Shown piece by piece: positions 1 through 6,447 of a stretch of 14,553 nucleotides of DNA. The notes under the pieces were generated by a model, which was not told the DNA's origin, did no database searches, and saw nothing but the letters and a program-made list of their open reading frames with translations. The position numbers and the translations under genes were made by a program. The DNA comes from JBMNNS01 sp050942625 (GTDB lineage: Bacteria > Bacillota > Dethiobacteria > DTU022 > UBA8154). Location of the stretch: NCBI GenBank assembly GCA_050942625.1, contig JBMNNS010000038.1:1-14553 (forward strand), read 5' to 3'. How positions within the stretch are numbered: the stretch's first letter is position 1; every line of letters starts with the position of its first letter.

Positions 1-1
1 C

Positions 2-910
2 TGGTTTACCGATGAGTATGCCCTTCCTTCCGCAGCGGAAATGGTCGTGGGCACCCTGGAATTTAAGATAACGGATGCCTGTGTTCTCCCCGGAGACGGT
101 GAGGAAGGCGAAAGCGGCGGGGATTCCCAAACCCTTGAGTGGAAGGCCGGTGAATGTAGGGAGCTGAGCTGGACCTTTGAAAACACCGGCACCAAAACAG
201 CCTTCTTCCGTGCCCGCCCTGAAGGCATCTTCACAGGGTATACCTACACTAAGAAGGAGAGCGCCTGGGGAGAGGGCTATGATTTTCCCGGAGGCAACTG
301 GGCGATGTATTTTAAACACAATAAAGGAAGCGTGACAGAAACGCGGCTCCTTGCCGGCCAGCACCATGATGCCGGGAAGGTCAGGGTATGGGAGGAAAGC
401 GGCAAGCTTAAAGTCCGGTATGAGACAAATGCGAACTGGATGCTGACCGAAACCAAAATGGCAGTGGCAGACAAAATGGAAAACTTCCCTAAAAAAGGGA
501 AGAATCCCCCTCCCGGGCAATTTCCTAATAAGAGCAAGCACAACCCGGTGAGGAGCTATACCCACGAGATAAAACCAATCCCGGGCTATGATCCCATATA
601 TATTGCCGCCCACGCCGATCTTGTAGGGGCTGAAACCGAAGGGAATGTAACTGATGATTATGACAAAATTACCTGGTCCCTTCCTGACGGCTCCCCCTGG
701 AAAGAAGGCGTGGATTCTAAAGGCAAACATGACGGATGGTTCTACTACTGCCAGCCGGTAAAAAGCGGCGAAACGATAACGCTGGTGCTGAGAGGTTGTC
801 TGGACGAAGATGCCGCAGATGGAAGTTATGAAGTGAAGCTCAAAGCAGAATCCGTCCAGACTACCCACGGCGCAGCGGAAGAAATATGGCCGAACTGGCC
901 AGGTGAATGA
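2..910 (+). CDS. SipW-type secreted surface protein, TasA/camelysin-like (5' end outside window)
   Basis: The reading frame is open from base 2, before the first ATG at 41, and begins with WFTDEYALPSAAEMVVGTLE. This is the end of a SipW-type signal peptide (AWFTD) followed by the usual first beta strand, so the true start lies left of the window and the ATG at 41 is internal. The rest resembles secreted TasA/camelysin-like matrix proteins: a strand pattern with WKAGECRELSW and FENTGTKTAFFRARPEG, then a C-terminal segment with two cysteines (YYC, RGC) ending in AESVQTTHGAAEEIW. The same cysteine-containing layout and THGA/SHGA ending recur in the 1996-3168 protein, so the two share a domain. 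It is probably exported, cleaved by the signal peptidase at 8703-9794, and extracellular. Exact function unknown. TasA-like assignment is moderate; secretion is well supported. Confidence 0.8.
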   Translation, partial: WFTDEYALPSAAEMVVGTLEFKITDACVLPGDGEEGESGGDSQTLEWKAGECRELSWTFENTGTKTAFFRARPEGIFTGYTYTKKESAWGEGYDFPGGNWAMYFKHNKGSVTETRLLAGQHHDAGKVRVWEESGKLKVRYETNANWMLTETKMAVADKMENFPKKGKNPPPGQFPNKSKHNPVRSYTHEIKPIPGYDPIYIAAHADLVGAETEGNVTDDYDKITWSLPDGSPWKEGVDSKGKHDGWFYYCQPVKSGETITLVLRGCLDEDAADGSYEVKLKAESVQTTHGAAEEIWPNWPGE

Positions 911-1030
911 TTTTTGCAGAGTGCCGCCACTTTTGGCGCCCTGTGCACATAGTTTAGCTCTGAAAGGGGTGATGCCTGAACACGGTGCTATTATGTAGGA
1001 TTCAAGAATCCAAGAGGTTGTCGGTTTTCT

Positions 1031-1105
1031 GAAAAAGGCAAACCTGTCGAAAGGCAGGGGCGCAAAGCCACAGGGCCTTTCCTATAGAATGGCAGCCTGG
1101 CCGCC
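1031..1105 (+). ncRNA. Cyclic-di-GMP-I riboswitch aptamer (GEMM-I)
   Basis: The segment carries the hallmark GEMM-I elements in order: AAAGGCAAACC (from 1034), a GAAA tetraloop at 1049-1052 closing the first hairpin, GGGGCGCAAAGCCA (1057-1070) with the near-invariant CGCAAAGCCA, a second hairpin starting CAGGGCCT, and the closing GGCAGCCTGGCCGCC (1091-1105). GGC at 1037-1039 can pair with GCC at 1103-1105 to form P1. This class binds cyclic di-GMP and controls genes for motility, surface structures and biofilm. It is immediately followed by the 1111-1866 gene. No terminator hairpin, ribosome binding site or other expression platform is visible between the aptamer and that gene, which is abnormal. 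Aptamer identity is strong; how it acts here is unclear. Confidence 0.93.
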
Positions 1106-1110
1106 AGATT

Positions 1111-1866
1111 TTGTTGGTTATCGCCCTGGCGGCAGCCGTCATCGGCGGCGCGACCATGGCCTGGTTCACGGATAAGGATGATGCGGGAGCGGCTACCTTT
1201 ACAGCGGGAACATTAAAAATTGATGTAAGTGATGGGTTGGCAACGTTTGAAGGCTTGTTGCCTGAGTCCAAGCACGGAAACATGAACCCCGGGGATGTTT
1301 ATGATGAAATCGAAATTATCATTGAAAACAATGGCTCTAAGAAGCTGGGCTGGGTTGGTAACTGGACTGTAACACAAGTAGATTCTCAGTTGAGTGATGC
1401 ATTACTGGATGGTATCTATATTAAAACAATGAAAATGGAGTTCTTAAGCCCAGGTGAGAACCTTGATTGGGAGACAGCAGACCAGTTTATCACCGATGGT
1501 GTTGGTTCTGGAGATTATTCGAATTGGTATAATACGCTGGCAAACATGAGTAGCTTTGACAGAAAAGTTGTAACGCTTAGAAACTGGATTGACAATAACG
1601 GCATGGGAGTTACCCCCAATGAGCATATGGGTGCCTTAATGCCCGGGTATAAGTATAAACTGACCGTCCAGTTTGCTTTTCATGAAGAATGTGGCAACGA
1701 TTATCAGGGCGATGTAGCAAGCCCCGTAGAAGTCGGCTTTGAGGTTAAAGCAACCCAAATTGTTGCAGAAGCGCTTGAAAAAGAATTGGGGTTGCCAAAT
1801 GCAAGCAGTCATGAAGATTGGATGCTGAAACAAATTGCTAAGCAAGAGGCAGTGCTGCAAAACTAA
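1111..1866 (+). CDS. SipW-type secreted TasA/camelysin-like protein, start region apparently lost
   Basis: The protein begins LLVIALAAAVIGGATMAWFTD, a SipW-type signal peptide that lacks the usual N-terminal Met-Lys-Lys segment seen in the neighbour (MSKKVMLIAL...). Next comes TFTAGTLKIDVSDG, then NMNPGDVYDEIEIIIENNGSKKLGW, the typical TasA/camelysin pattern of a first strand followed by an NPGD turn. The C-terminal part has GNDYQGDVASPVEVGFEVKA and a short charged tail. The TTG at 1111 is the first possible start after an in-frame stop at 1030-1032, but no Shine-Dalgarno sequence precedes it. The GEMM-I aptamer ends at 1105, so the aptamer occupies the place where the ribosome site and first codons should be. 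Role inferred: extracellular matrix or fibre subunit under c-di-GMP control. It may be an expressed gene with an odd start, a 5'-truncated gene, or an assembly chimera. Protein family fairly sure; start unsure. Confidence 0.75.
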   Translation: MLVIALAAAVIGGATMAWFTDKDDAGAATFTAGTLKIDVSDGLATFEGLLPESKHGNMNPGDVYDEIEIIIENNGSKKLGWVGNWTVTQVDSQLSDALLDGIYIKTMKMEFLSPGENLDWETADQFITDGVGSGDYSNWYNTLANMSSFDRKVVTLRNWIDNNGMGVTPNEHMGALMPGYKYKLTVQFAFHEECGNDYQGDVASPVEVGFEVKATQIVAEALEKELGLPNASSHEDWMLKQIAKQEAVLQN

Positions 1867-1896
1867 TTGACTAATTGGATTTAACATAACTATTGC

Positions 1897-1919
1897 GGTT
1901 AGGGCTAATCTCCCTGACC
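1897..1919 (+). other. RNA hairpin downstream of 1866 gene
   Basis: GGTTAGGG (1897-1904) can pair with CCCTGACC (1912-1919), eight pairs with one G-U and a 7-base loop. It lies 30 bases after the stop of the TasA-like gene and is followed by CGTAAAAAAG rather than a T run. It may protect the mRNA 3' end. It is not a convincing terminator by itself. Confidence 0.4.
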
Positions 1920-1936
1920 CGTAAAAAAGCAGCTTT

Positions 1937-1964
1937 GGGTTGCCCGGCATACAACGGGCAACCC
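1937..1964 (+). terminator. Strong hairpin between two SipW-type protein genes, possible attenuator or terminator
   Basis: GGGTTGCCCG (1937-1946) and CGGGCAACCC (1955-1964) are perfect 10-base complements around an 8-base loop. The downstream sequence is C-rich, then TCCCTTTTG, so the U tract is poor and delayed. The hairpin lies 31 bases before the ATG of the 1996 gene. It may separate expression of the two matrix protein genes by partial termination or by mRNA processing. Confidence 0.45.
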
Positions 1965-1995
1965 CCCCAATCCCTTTTGAAAGAAGAGATATTGC

Positions 1996-3168
1996 ATGAG
2001 TAAAAAAGTAATGCTGATTGCTCTCTCCATCGCCCTTGTTGCAGCCCTTGTCGGTGGGGTTACCATGGCCTGGTTTACCGACAGTGCTACAGCCGGCGAG
2101 GCGGAATTTACCGCCGGCACCGTTAAAATAACTGCAGGCGGCAGCATGACAGTCTCCGAAGAGATGGGTGGAATAGTGGAGTATGAAGTAGAAGGCGGAG
2201 AATTTTACCCGGCTTATGTAGTTGATTATAAGCAGGGAACAAGGAAAAACGGGACCAGTGTTTTACCCGAGCGTTCGGATCCCAATGCTGTATTACAGAA
2301 GGGCGGATTTTTCTCCCTGGGATTCATATCCGGTCAGACTGAAGGGGGCTGGATTACGGTCAAATTTGAATACCCCATCCAGCGGGGAGAAGAATTTGAT
2401 GTGATTACAGTGACCGAAGAAACCTCTGGCTTGAATTATCCGGAAGAGAAGGTAAAAGTTTACGTGAGTCAGGACGGTTCTAGCTGGACTTACGTTGATG
2501 AAGCCAGCAACAGAGATAATCCTGATGGTCAGCAGGCTTTCTCTACTTTTCAGATTCCTTCAGATTTAGAGTGGGCGCAATATGTAAAATTAGTAGATAT
2601 AACAGATCCGAGACCCCACAAGGGTGATGCCGACGGGTATGACGTAGTTTCAGTGGTGGCCAAAAACCGTATAAAATCCGAAGTAATAAACTGGAACCCC
2701 GGAAACTGCAACAAGGTAAACTACTATGTGAGGAATGTTGGGACAAAAGACATCCGCGTGCGTGCCATACTAACAGGACAGTGGTCTTCACCGGTCATAG
2801 ATGACAACGGTAATATAATCGGCTGGGAACCCTGGGATGAGCCTATTGAAGACGAGCAAGGTAACCCTTATCCTCCAAACGCCGGAGTATCATTAAGTAT
2901 CTGTCAAGAATATCAGGATAAGTGGACACTAATTTATGATGAAGAGAACGACGAATATGTTGTATATTACAATGGAGAACTGGAAGGCAGTTATTTCGGC
3001 TATGGTGAAGGAACCGATCTTTGCGTCAAGGTATGCCTGAATGGCCCGGACACCGGAAACGAGTACCAGGGCAAGCGCTATATCCTTACAGCAACTTTTG
3101 AGGCCATTCAAGCTTCACATGGCGCCAGCCTTGACCGGTGGAACTGGGAGCCCGGATCTGGTAATTAG
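1996..3168 (+). CDS. SipW-type secreted protein with discoidin-like module and cysteine-containing C-terminal domain
   Basis: A protein of 390 residues. Residues 1-29 form a full SipW-type signal peptide ending TMAWFTD. Residues 37-47 (EFTAGTVKITA) are the usual first strand of TasA-like proteins. Residues about 66-223 form an inserted module with PERSDPNAVL, FSLGF, GWITVKFEYPI, KVYVSQDGSSW and DADGYDVVSV. This pattern is typical of a discoidin-like beta-sandwich found in many bacterial surface proteins. Residues about 228-390 carry NWNPGNCNKVNYYVRNVGTK, DLCVKVCLNGPDTGNEYQGK and FEAIQASHGASLDRW, a domain shared with the protein at 2-910. An ATG preceded by AAGAAGAGA fixes the start. Likely exported and extracellular, in adhesion or matrix building. 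The domain reading rests on remembered motifs and is moderate; secretion is secure. Confidence 0.82.
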   Translation: MSKKVMLIALSIALVAALVGGVTMAWFTDSATAGEAEFTAGTVKITAGGSMTVSEEMGGIVEYEVEGGEFYPAYVVDYKQGTRKNGTSVLPERSDPNAVLQKGGFFSLGFISGQTEGGWITVKFEYPIQRGEEFDVITVTEETSGLNYPEEKVKVYVSQDGSSWTYVDEASNRDNPDGQQAFSTFQIPSDLEWAQYVKLVDITDPRPHKGDADGYDVVSVVAKNRIKSEVINWNPGNCNKVNYYVRNVGTKDIRVRAILTGQWSSPVIDDNGNIIGWEPWDEPIEDEQGNPYPPNAGVSLSICQEYQDKWTLIYDEENDEYVVYYNGELEGSYFGYGEGTDLCVKVCLNGPDTGNEYQGKRYILTATFEAIQASHGASLDRWNWEPGSGN

Positions 3169-3228
3169 ATAATTAGCTGGCCGCAATAAAATGGTAAATA
3201 TGAATAACTAATTCAAGAATTGAACTTT

Positions 3229-3276
3229 ATATGGAAAATAAGATCATGAAAGATATGGAAAACAAGGTCATTAAAG
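3229..3276 (+). repeat. Imperfect 24-base tandem duplication
   Basis: Units 3229-3252 and 3253-3276 start ATATGGAAAA and differ at three positions (T/C, A/G, G/T). Read from the ATG at 3231 the copies encode MENKIMK and MENKVIK, so the differences are silent or conservative. The short frame (3231-3308, 25 codons) has no ribosome site. It may be a relic of coding sequence. Confidence 0.7.
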
Positions 3277-3283
3277 TCTTACA

Positions 3284-3324
3284 GCGGGCGGGGTCGGCGT
3301 GTGAATGAACCCCAACCCGCCCGC
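3284..3324. repeat. GC-rich inverted repeat
   Basis: GCGGGCGGGGT (3284-3294) is complementary to ACCCGCCCGC (3315-3324) with one bulged G. It is about 115 bases after the stop at 3168. No T run follows on either strand, so a terminator call would be weak. It could mark the mRNA 3' end of the 1996-3168 gene. Confidence 0.5.
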
Positions 3325-3380
3325 AACAAATATTGAGAAAAGCTTTAAAGGATCGCTTTATTTTACCTTATTACCTTAGC

Positions 3381-3408
3381 AATTTTGCTTTACAAATTTT
3401 GCTTTACA
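3381..3408. repeat. Exact 14-base tandem repeat
   Basis: AATTTTGCTTTACA occurs twice without a gap (3381-3394 and 3395-3408) in the non-coding region upstream of the 3603 gene. It may be slippage or a pair of protein binding sites. Confidence 0.75.
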
Positions 3409-3464
3409 GCAGTGCTCTGAATTTGAAAATAAGTTTACTCTTTTGGGTAGCTAATAATAGATCC

Positions 3465-3500
3465 GGTGGAAGTTGCCAGTTAACACGGCAACTTTCCACC
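3465..3500. repeat. Long hairpin upstream of the 3603 gene
   Basis: GGTGGAAGTTGCC (3465-3477) pairs with GGCAACTTTCCACC (3487-3500), with one bulged base and a 9-base loop. It is followed by an A-rich stretch on the + strand, not T, so it is not a standard terminator for that strand. It lies about 100 bases before the ATG at 3603 and may be a 5' leader structure or an operator. Confidence 0.55.
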
Positions 3501-3602
3501 AAAGAAAAGAAAATGAGATTAAATAGTTGATTTCCTTTAAATACTCTTATTATACCGGAATACAGGTAAAAAGCTGCGACCCCACGGAGGAGGGTGTAAA
3601 GA

Positions 3603-4247
3603 ATGAGTAACGCTAAGAAGTTGAAATTGATCAGCCCAATAGCCATGATTTTACTGGTACTGCTTGTAAGCGGAACGCTTCTGATTATGTCGGGTGCGGG
3701 CAACACCTTCGCCTTCGTGGTGGAAGGAAGTGAAATCGGGTTGGAGGTCAACGTAGCGGATGAATTCACCGACGTCAGCAACCTCAACCCGGGGGATACC
3801 AAGGGTTCATACCTGACTGTCTCTAATACAGGAGACGGGGCGTTTAAGTACTATTTCGATATTCAGAAAATCAGCAGCCGCGCCGGCAGTTACAGGGGGC
3901 AGGCCGGGAAACCCCTGGACGAGATACTGGAGATGACCGTTAAACGAGGTGAAGAAGAGCTCTTTAAGGGGCTGGTTTCCGAGTTCAGGGAACAATTTGG
4001 CGACAAGGGACGGGATATGGGCGTCCTTAACAAAGGCGAAAGCCAGCAGCTGGATATCTCCGTTCATCTCTCCGGCCCGGAGACGGGTAACGAGTACCAG
4101 GGAGCCGATGTCACTGTGCAGTTTAAATTCCGTGCGGATGCTGCCGTGGAAGAAAAAGCTACACTGGAAGTGCGCAAGTTCCGGGATAATAATCGCAACG
4201 GCCTCCGGGATGACGGTGAGCCCGAGATCGAGGGTTGGACAATATAA
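3603..4247 (+). CDS. Secreted TasA-like protein with start of a SdrD B-like domain, 3' end apparently missing
   Basis: A product of 214 residues with a strong ribosome site (GGAGGAGGG) and a clean ATG. Residues 11-30 form a hydrophobic signal/membrane segment. Residues about 38-180 look like a TasA/camelysin-type beta domain: EIGLEVNVADEF, LNPGDTKGSYLTVSNTGDG and a C-terminal LSGPETGNEYQGADVTVQFKF, close to the ending of the 1996-3168 protein. Residues 186-212 (EVRKFRDNNRNGLRDDGEP, then EIEGW) are the opening of a SdrD B-type domain with its calcium-binding DxNxNGxxDxGE motif. The frame then stops after GWTI, which is far too early for such a domain. The converging - strand gene also loses sense here. 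The protein is probably truncated by a rearrangement or misjoin. Its missing part could have held more SdrD-like domains and a sorting signal (inference). Confidence 0.78.
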   Translation: MSNAKKLKLISPIAMILLVLLVSGTLLIMSGAGNTFAFVVEGSEIGLEVNVADEFTDVSNLNPGDTKGSYLTVSNTGDGAFKYYFDIQKISSRAGSYRGQAGKPLDEILEMTVKRGEEELFKGLVSEFREQFGDKGRDMGVLNKGESQQLDISVHLSGPETGNEYQGADVTVQFKFRADAAVEEKATLEVRKFRDNNRNGLRDDGEPEIEGWTI

Positions 4248-6248
4248 TTCGCTGTTTTCGTCTTCACCGCTATTTTCAGGTTCTTCTGCAGGAGGAGATT
4301 CCGCCTCCGCAAGGACAAGCTCGACCTCGAAGGCCCCATACACTTCACTGTTGGAGAGGGATGTGGCCATAATGGCAATGCTTTGGGGGCAAGCATCGGA
4401 GGTTACCCTCAGCTCTCCCGCTTCATCAAGCAGGACCCCAGCATTTATTTCCTCTGTTTCCGCCAGGCTCCAGCTTACCTCTTCGTCCTCCAGGGGGTTG
4501 CCCTCCTGGTCGAGGACGGCGGCAGTATAGTAAGCTACCGTTTCCTGTGGGTCGTCGTCCCCAACGGGGATATATACTGTTTTATTGCCGCTGATTTGAA
4601 CAGAGGACGGAGCCGGCAAGGCCAGGGTAATTACCAGCTTGCCTGTCAGGCTTTTTTGCGTTATCCTTTCGTCTTCTATAACTTCTTCTGCTTCTCCACT
4701 TTCTGATTCTCCACTTTCCCGGGACGAGGCGAGCAAGACGATCTGGCCTTCTGCGGCGCTGGAATCAACGGTCAATACGCCGTCTTTGTCCAGTTCGACC
4801 CCGGGGTACTCTTCTTGCAGTTCGAAGATGATGTTACCAACCAAGTTTTCATTATTACCGGAAGCCGTGTAAGTATAGGTTTTGGTTTCGTCCCCGGAAG
4901 GAATGAGGATGAGCGTTTTGCCTTCTAGAACAAGATAATCCTCCTCTACCATGTCTGAACCTGAGCTGCTTGATGTACTTTCCTCTTGAGCTTCTTGAGG
5001 CAGCGCCTCGAGCGTAACCGTTATGGAACCGCTGACTCCGGTATCGCGAACGGAGGTTGCCACCACCGTATATTCTCCCGGCTCAGCGCCCGGTTGCACA
5101 GTTAAAAGCCCCTCTTCATCAATGAAGATTCCTTCGGCATCATCGACGTTTTCCAGGCACCAGGTTACCGGTTCACCTTCCAGTTTATTTCTTTCGGGGT
5201 CGAGGACAAGAGCACTGTACTGCTCCTGAAGGGGTTCGTCCCCGGGAATTACTAATGTCTTTGTGCCTGTTACCTCTACAGAACCGATGAGGATAGTAAT
5301 TGTATCCACACCGGAAATTGCAATTACGGGCTTTTCATATAGTTCAACCGTCTTTCGGGCAGTAAGGATCCTGTTTTCCAGCTCTATGGCGGCCAGGATA
5401 GTCACTGCTCCCGGCACGGCATCGGAAGTTATGACCAGGGCTCCCGTTTCGCAATCTATTTCCACGCCTTTTGCAACAGCGTCTTCAAGCGTCCACCTGG
5501 CGCTTTCCAGGACGGTTCCGTTCTGGTTTTCGAGGAGGTATATCTCCTCAACAGTTTCGCCGGAGGCGGGGATGAAAAGAGCATCGGAACCGTTGATGGT
5601 AACGGCTTTCGTCTCATAGTTTCCTTTGAGCTTGATAAAAGCTTCGCCAAGGAAGAGAAAACGGTCCAACCCGCCGGCGTAGCCTTCGCCGGTTACGCTG
5701 AAGGTGACCTTATCTATTTCCCCGTTTCTCCCTTCAATCCACGCTGCAATCTCCTCACGGTCGAAATCAACAACCAGCTTGCCTTCATCGTTCAATTTAC
5801 CGGAAAGGGCGGAAGCGGAATGCCCACCGTAGTGCAGCTCAACGGAGGGAATGTAGATTTCCCCGGCATCGAAACCATCCTCCAGCTGTATTTCGGCCTG
5901 AATCTTCCCTGCAGCAGAAAGCTTTTCCTCTATGCTTTCCGGATCTTTATCAAAGAGGTCTCCCAATAAGCCGACAGGTGAATCCATAGTACCCGCCCCA
6001 AAAGCCATGGGCACCATTTCCCCGCCTGCCCCGTTTTCGCTCTCTTCGATGAGGAAAGTATTGATAAAAGAGACATAGGCTTGTGCCTGAGCAACAGATT
6101 GAACTATATTAAAGCTCAGAGCATCAGATTCACCGGTAGCTGTAAAATAGGCATGGGCAGCAGGCAGTTTCACGATCGAAAAGATCATGGCAGCCGTAGT
6201 AAATACTGCAACCGTTTTCTTGCTGCCATTCTTTATCCTGGCTGTCAT
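3807..6248 (-). CDS. Large secreted Ig-like (BIG-type) repeat surface protein; sense sequence ends near 4248
   Basis: The likely start is the ATG at 6248, preceded by AGAAGGAAG; an upstream extension to 6371 lacks a good ribosome site. Residues 12-33 are a signal peptide ending PAAHAYFTATGESD, a SipW-type variant. Residues about 57-205 form a domain with EIYIPSVELHYGG, GKLVVDFDREEI and KVTFSVTGEGYAGG. Four Ig/BIG-like repeats of about 100-120 residues follow, marked by TLVIPGDEPLQE, LTVQPGAEPGEY, KTVYIPVGDDDPQE, LDQEGNPLEDEEVSWSL and GVLLDEAGELRVTS. Acidic Ser/Glu linkers separate them. After GEDENSE (about 4248) the frame continues to 3807 only as the antisense of the 3603-4247 gene, so those last roughly 147 residues are probably not real. 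The true 3' end, with any anchor motif, is missing. Likely a cell-wall or extracellular adhesin. The gene is certain; the C-terminus is not. Confidence 0.8.
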   Translation of the reverse strand: MTARIKNGSKKTVAVFTTAAMIFSIVKLPAAHAYFTATGESDALSFNIVQSVAQAQAYVSFINTFLIEESENGAGGEMVPMAFGAGTMDSPVGLLGDLFDKDPESIEEKLSAAGKIQAEIQLEDGFDAGEIYIPSVELHYGGHSASALSGKLNDEGKLVVDFDREEIAAWIEGRNGEIDKVTFSVTGEGYAGGLDRFLFLGEAFIKLKGNYETKAVTINGSDALFIPASGETVEEIYLLENQNGTVLESARWTLEDAVAKGVEIDCETGALVITSDAVPGAVTILAAIELENRILTARKTVELYEKPVIAISGVDTITILIGSVEVTGTKTLVIPGDEPLQEQYSALVLDPERNKLEGEPVTWCLENVDDAEGIFIDEEGLLTVQPGAEPGEYTVVATSVRDTGVSGSITVTLEALPQEAQEESTSSSSGSDMVEEDYLVLEGKTLILIPSGDETKTYTYTASGNNENLVGNIIFELQEEYPGVELDKDGVLTVDSSAAEGQIVLLASSRESGESESGEAEEVIEDERITQKSLTGKLVITLALPAPSSVQISGNKTVYIPVGDDDPQETVAYYTAAVLDQEGNPLEDEEVSWSLAETEEINAGVLLDEAGELRVTSDACPQSIAIMATSLSNSEVYGAFEVELVLAEAESPPAEEPENSGEDENSELYCPTLDLGLTVIPEAVAIIIPELAHFQCSFFFHGSIRTEFKLHSDIGSLVLVTRLRAGEMNGDIQLLAFAFVKDAHIPSLVAKLFPELGNQPLKELFFTSFNGHLQYLVQGFPGLPPVTAGAAADFLNIEIVLKRPVSCIRDSQV

Positions 6249-6447
6249 AATCTTCCTTCTCATCTTTCTGCGCCGATGAAGGCACAGACGTTGCTGTAGT
6301 TTTGTCAACGGTAATCCCTTCCTTGTATTATTAACCACATTAAATTTATACTTAATCGGTGCGGTTGGCATCCTTTTTTTGGATTATTTTTCAGTATACA
6401 ATTGGATAGTTGTAATATAATCCTAAAGGATAATGCCGGCACACGCT

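Larger units (their letters stand above)
3169..3602. other. 434-base intergenic region with tandem repeats and hairpins
   Basis: No convincing gene is seen. The region holds an imperfect 24-base tandem duplication (3229-3276), a GC-rich inverted repeat (3284-3324), an exact 14-base tandem repeat (3381-3408) and a long hairpin (3465-3500). The right end supplies a strong ribosome binding site, GGAGGAGGG, before the ATG at 3603. A promoter for the 3603 gene probably lies here, but I do not see a clear one. Confidence 0.6.

Noticed and set aside
972..995. A tiny frame (ATGCCTGAACAC...) between the first gene and the riboswitch
   Set aside because: The purine-rich AAAGGGG is too close to the ATG and the peptide is only eight residues; no leader function can be supported.
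3231..3308. A 25-codon frame over the 24-base tandem repeat
   Set aside because: No ribosome binding site, very short and not recognisable, so it is described as a repeat rather than a gene.
3404..3802. A - strand open frame antisense to the start of the 3603 gene
   Set aside because: It overlaps a gene with a strong ribosome site and signal peptide, and encodes nothing recognisable.
3949..5650. Several + strand open frames opposite the Ig-repeat gene (for example 3949-4530, 5263-5619)
   Set aside because: They have Ser/Thr/Arg-rich compositions typical of antisense shadows and no ribosome sites or recognisable domains. The - strand frame carries clear repeat domains.
6390..6435. Short palindrome ATCCTAAAGGAT and a TATAAT box between the PilZ and Ig-repeat genes
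   Set aside because: The stem is too weak for a terminator. The TATAAT is on the + strand, where no gene follows and no -35 is in place.
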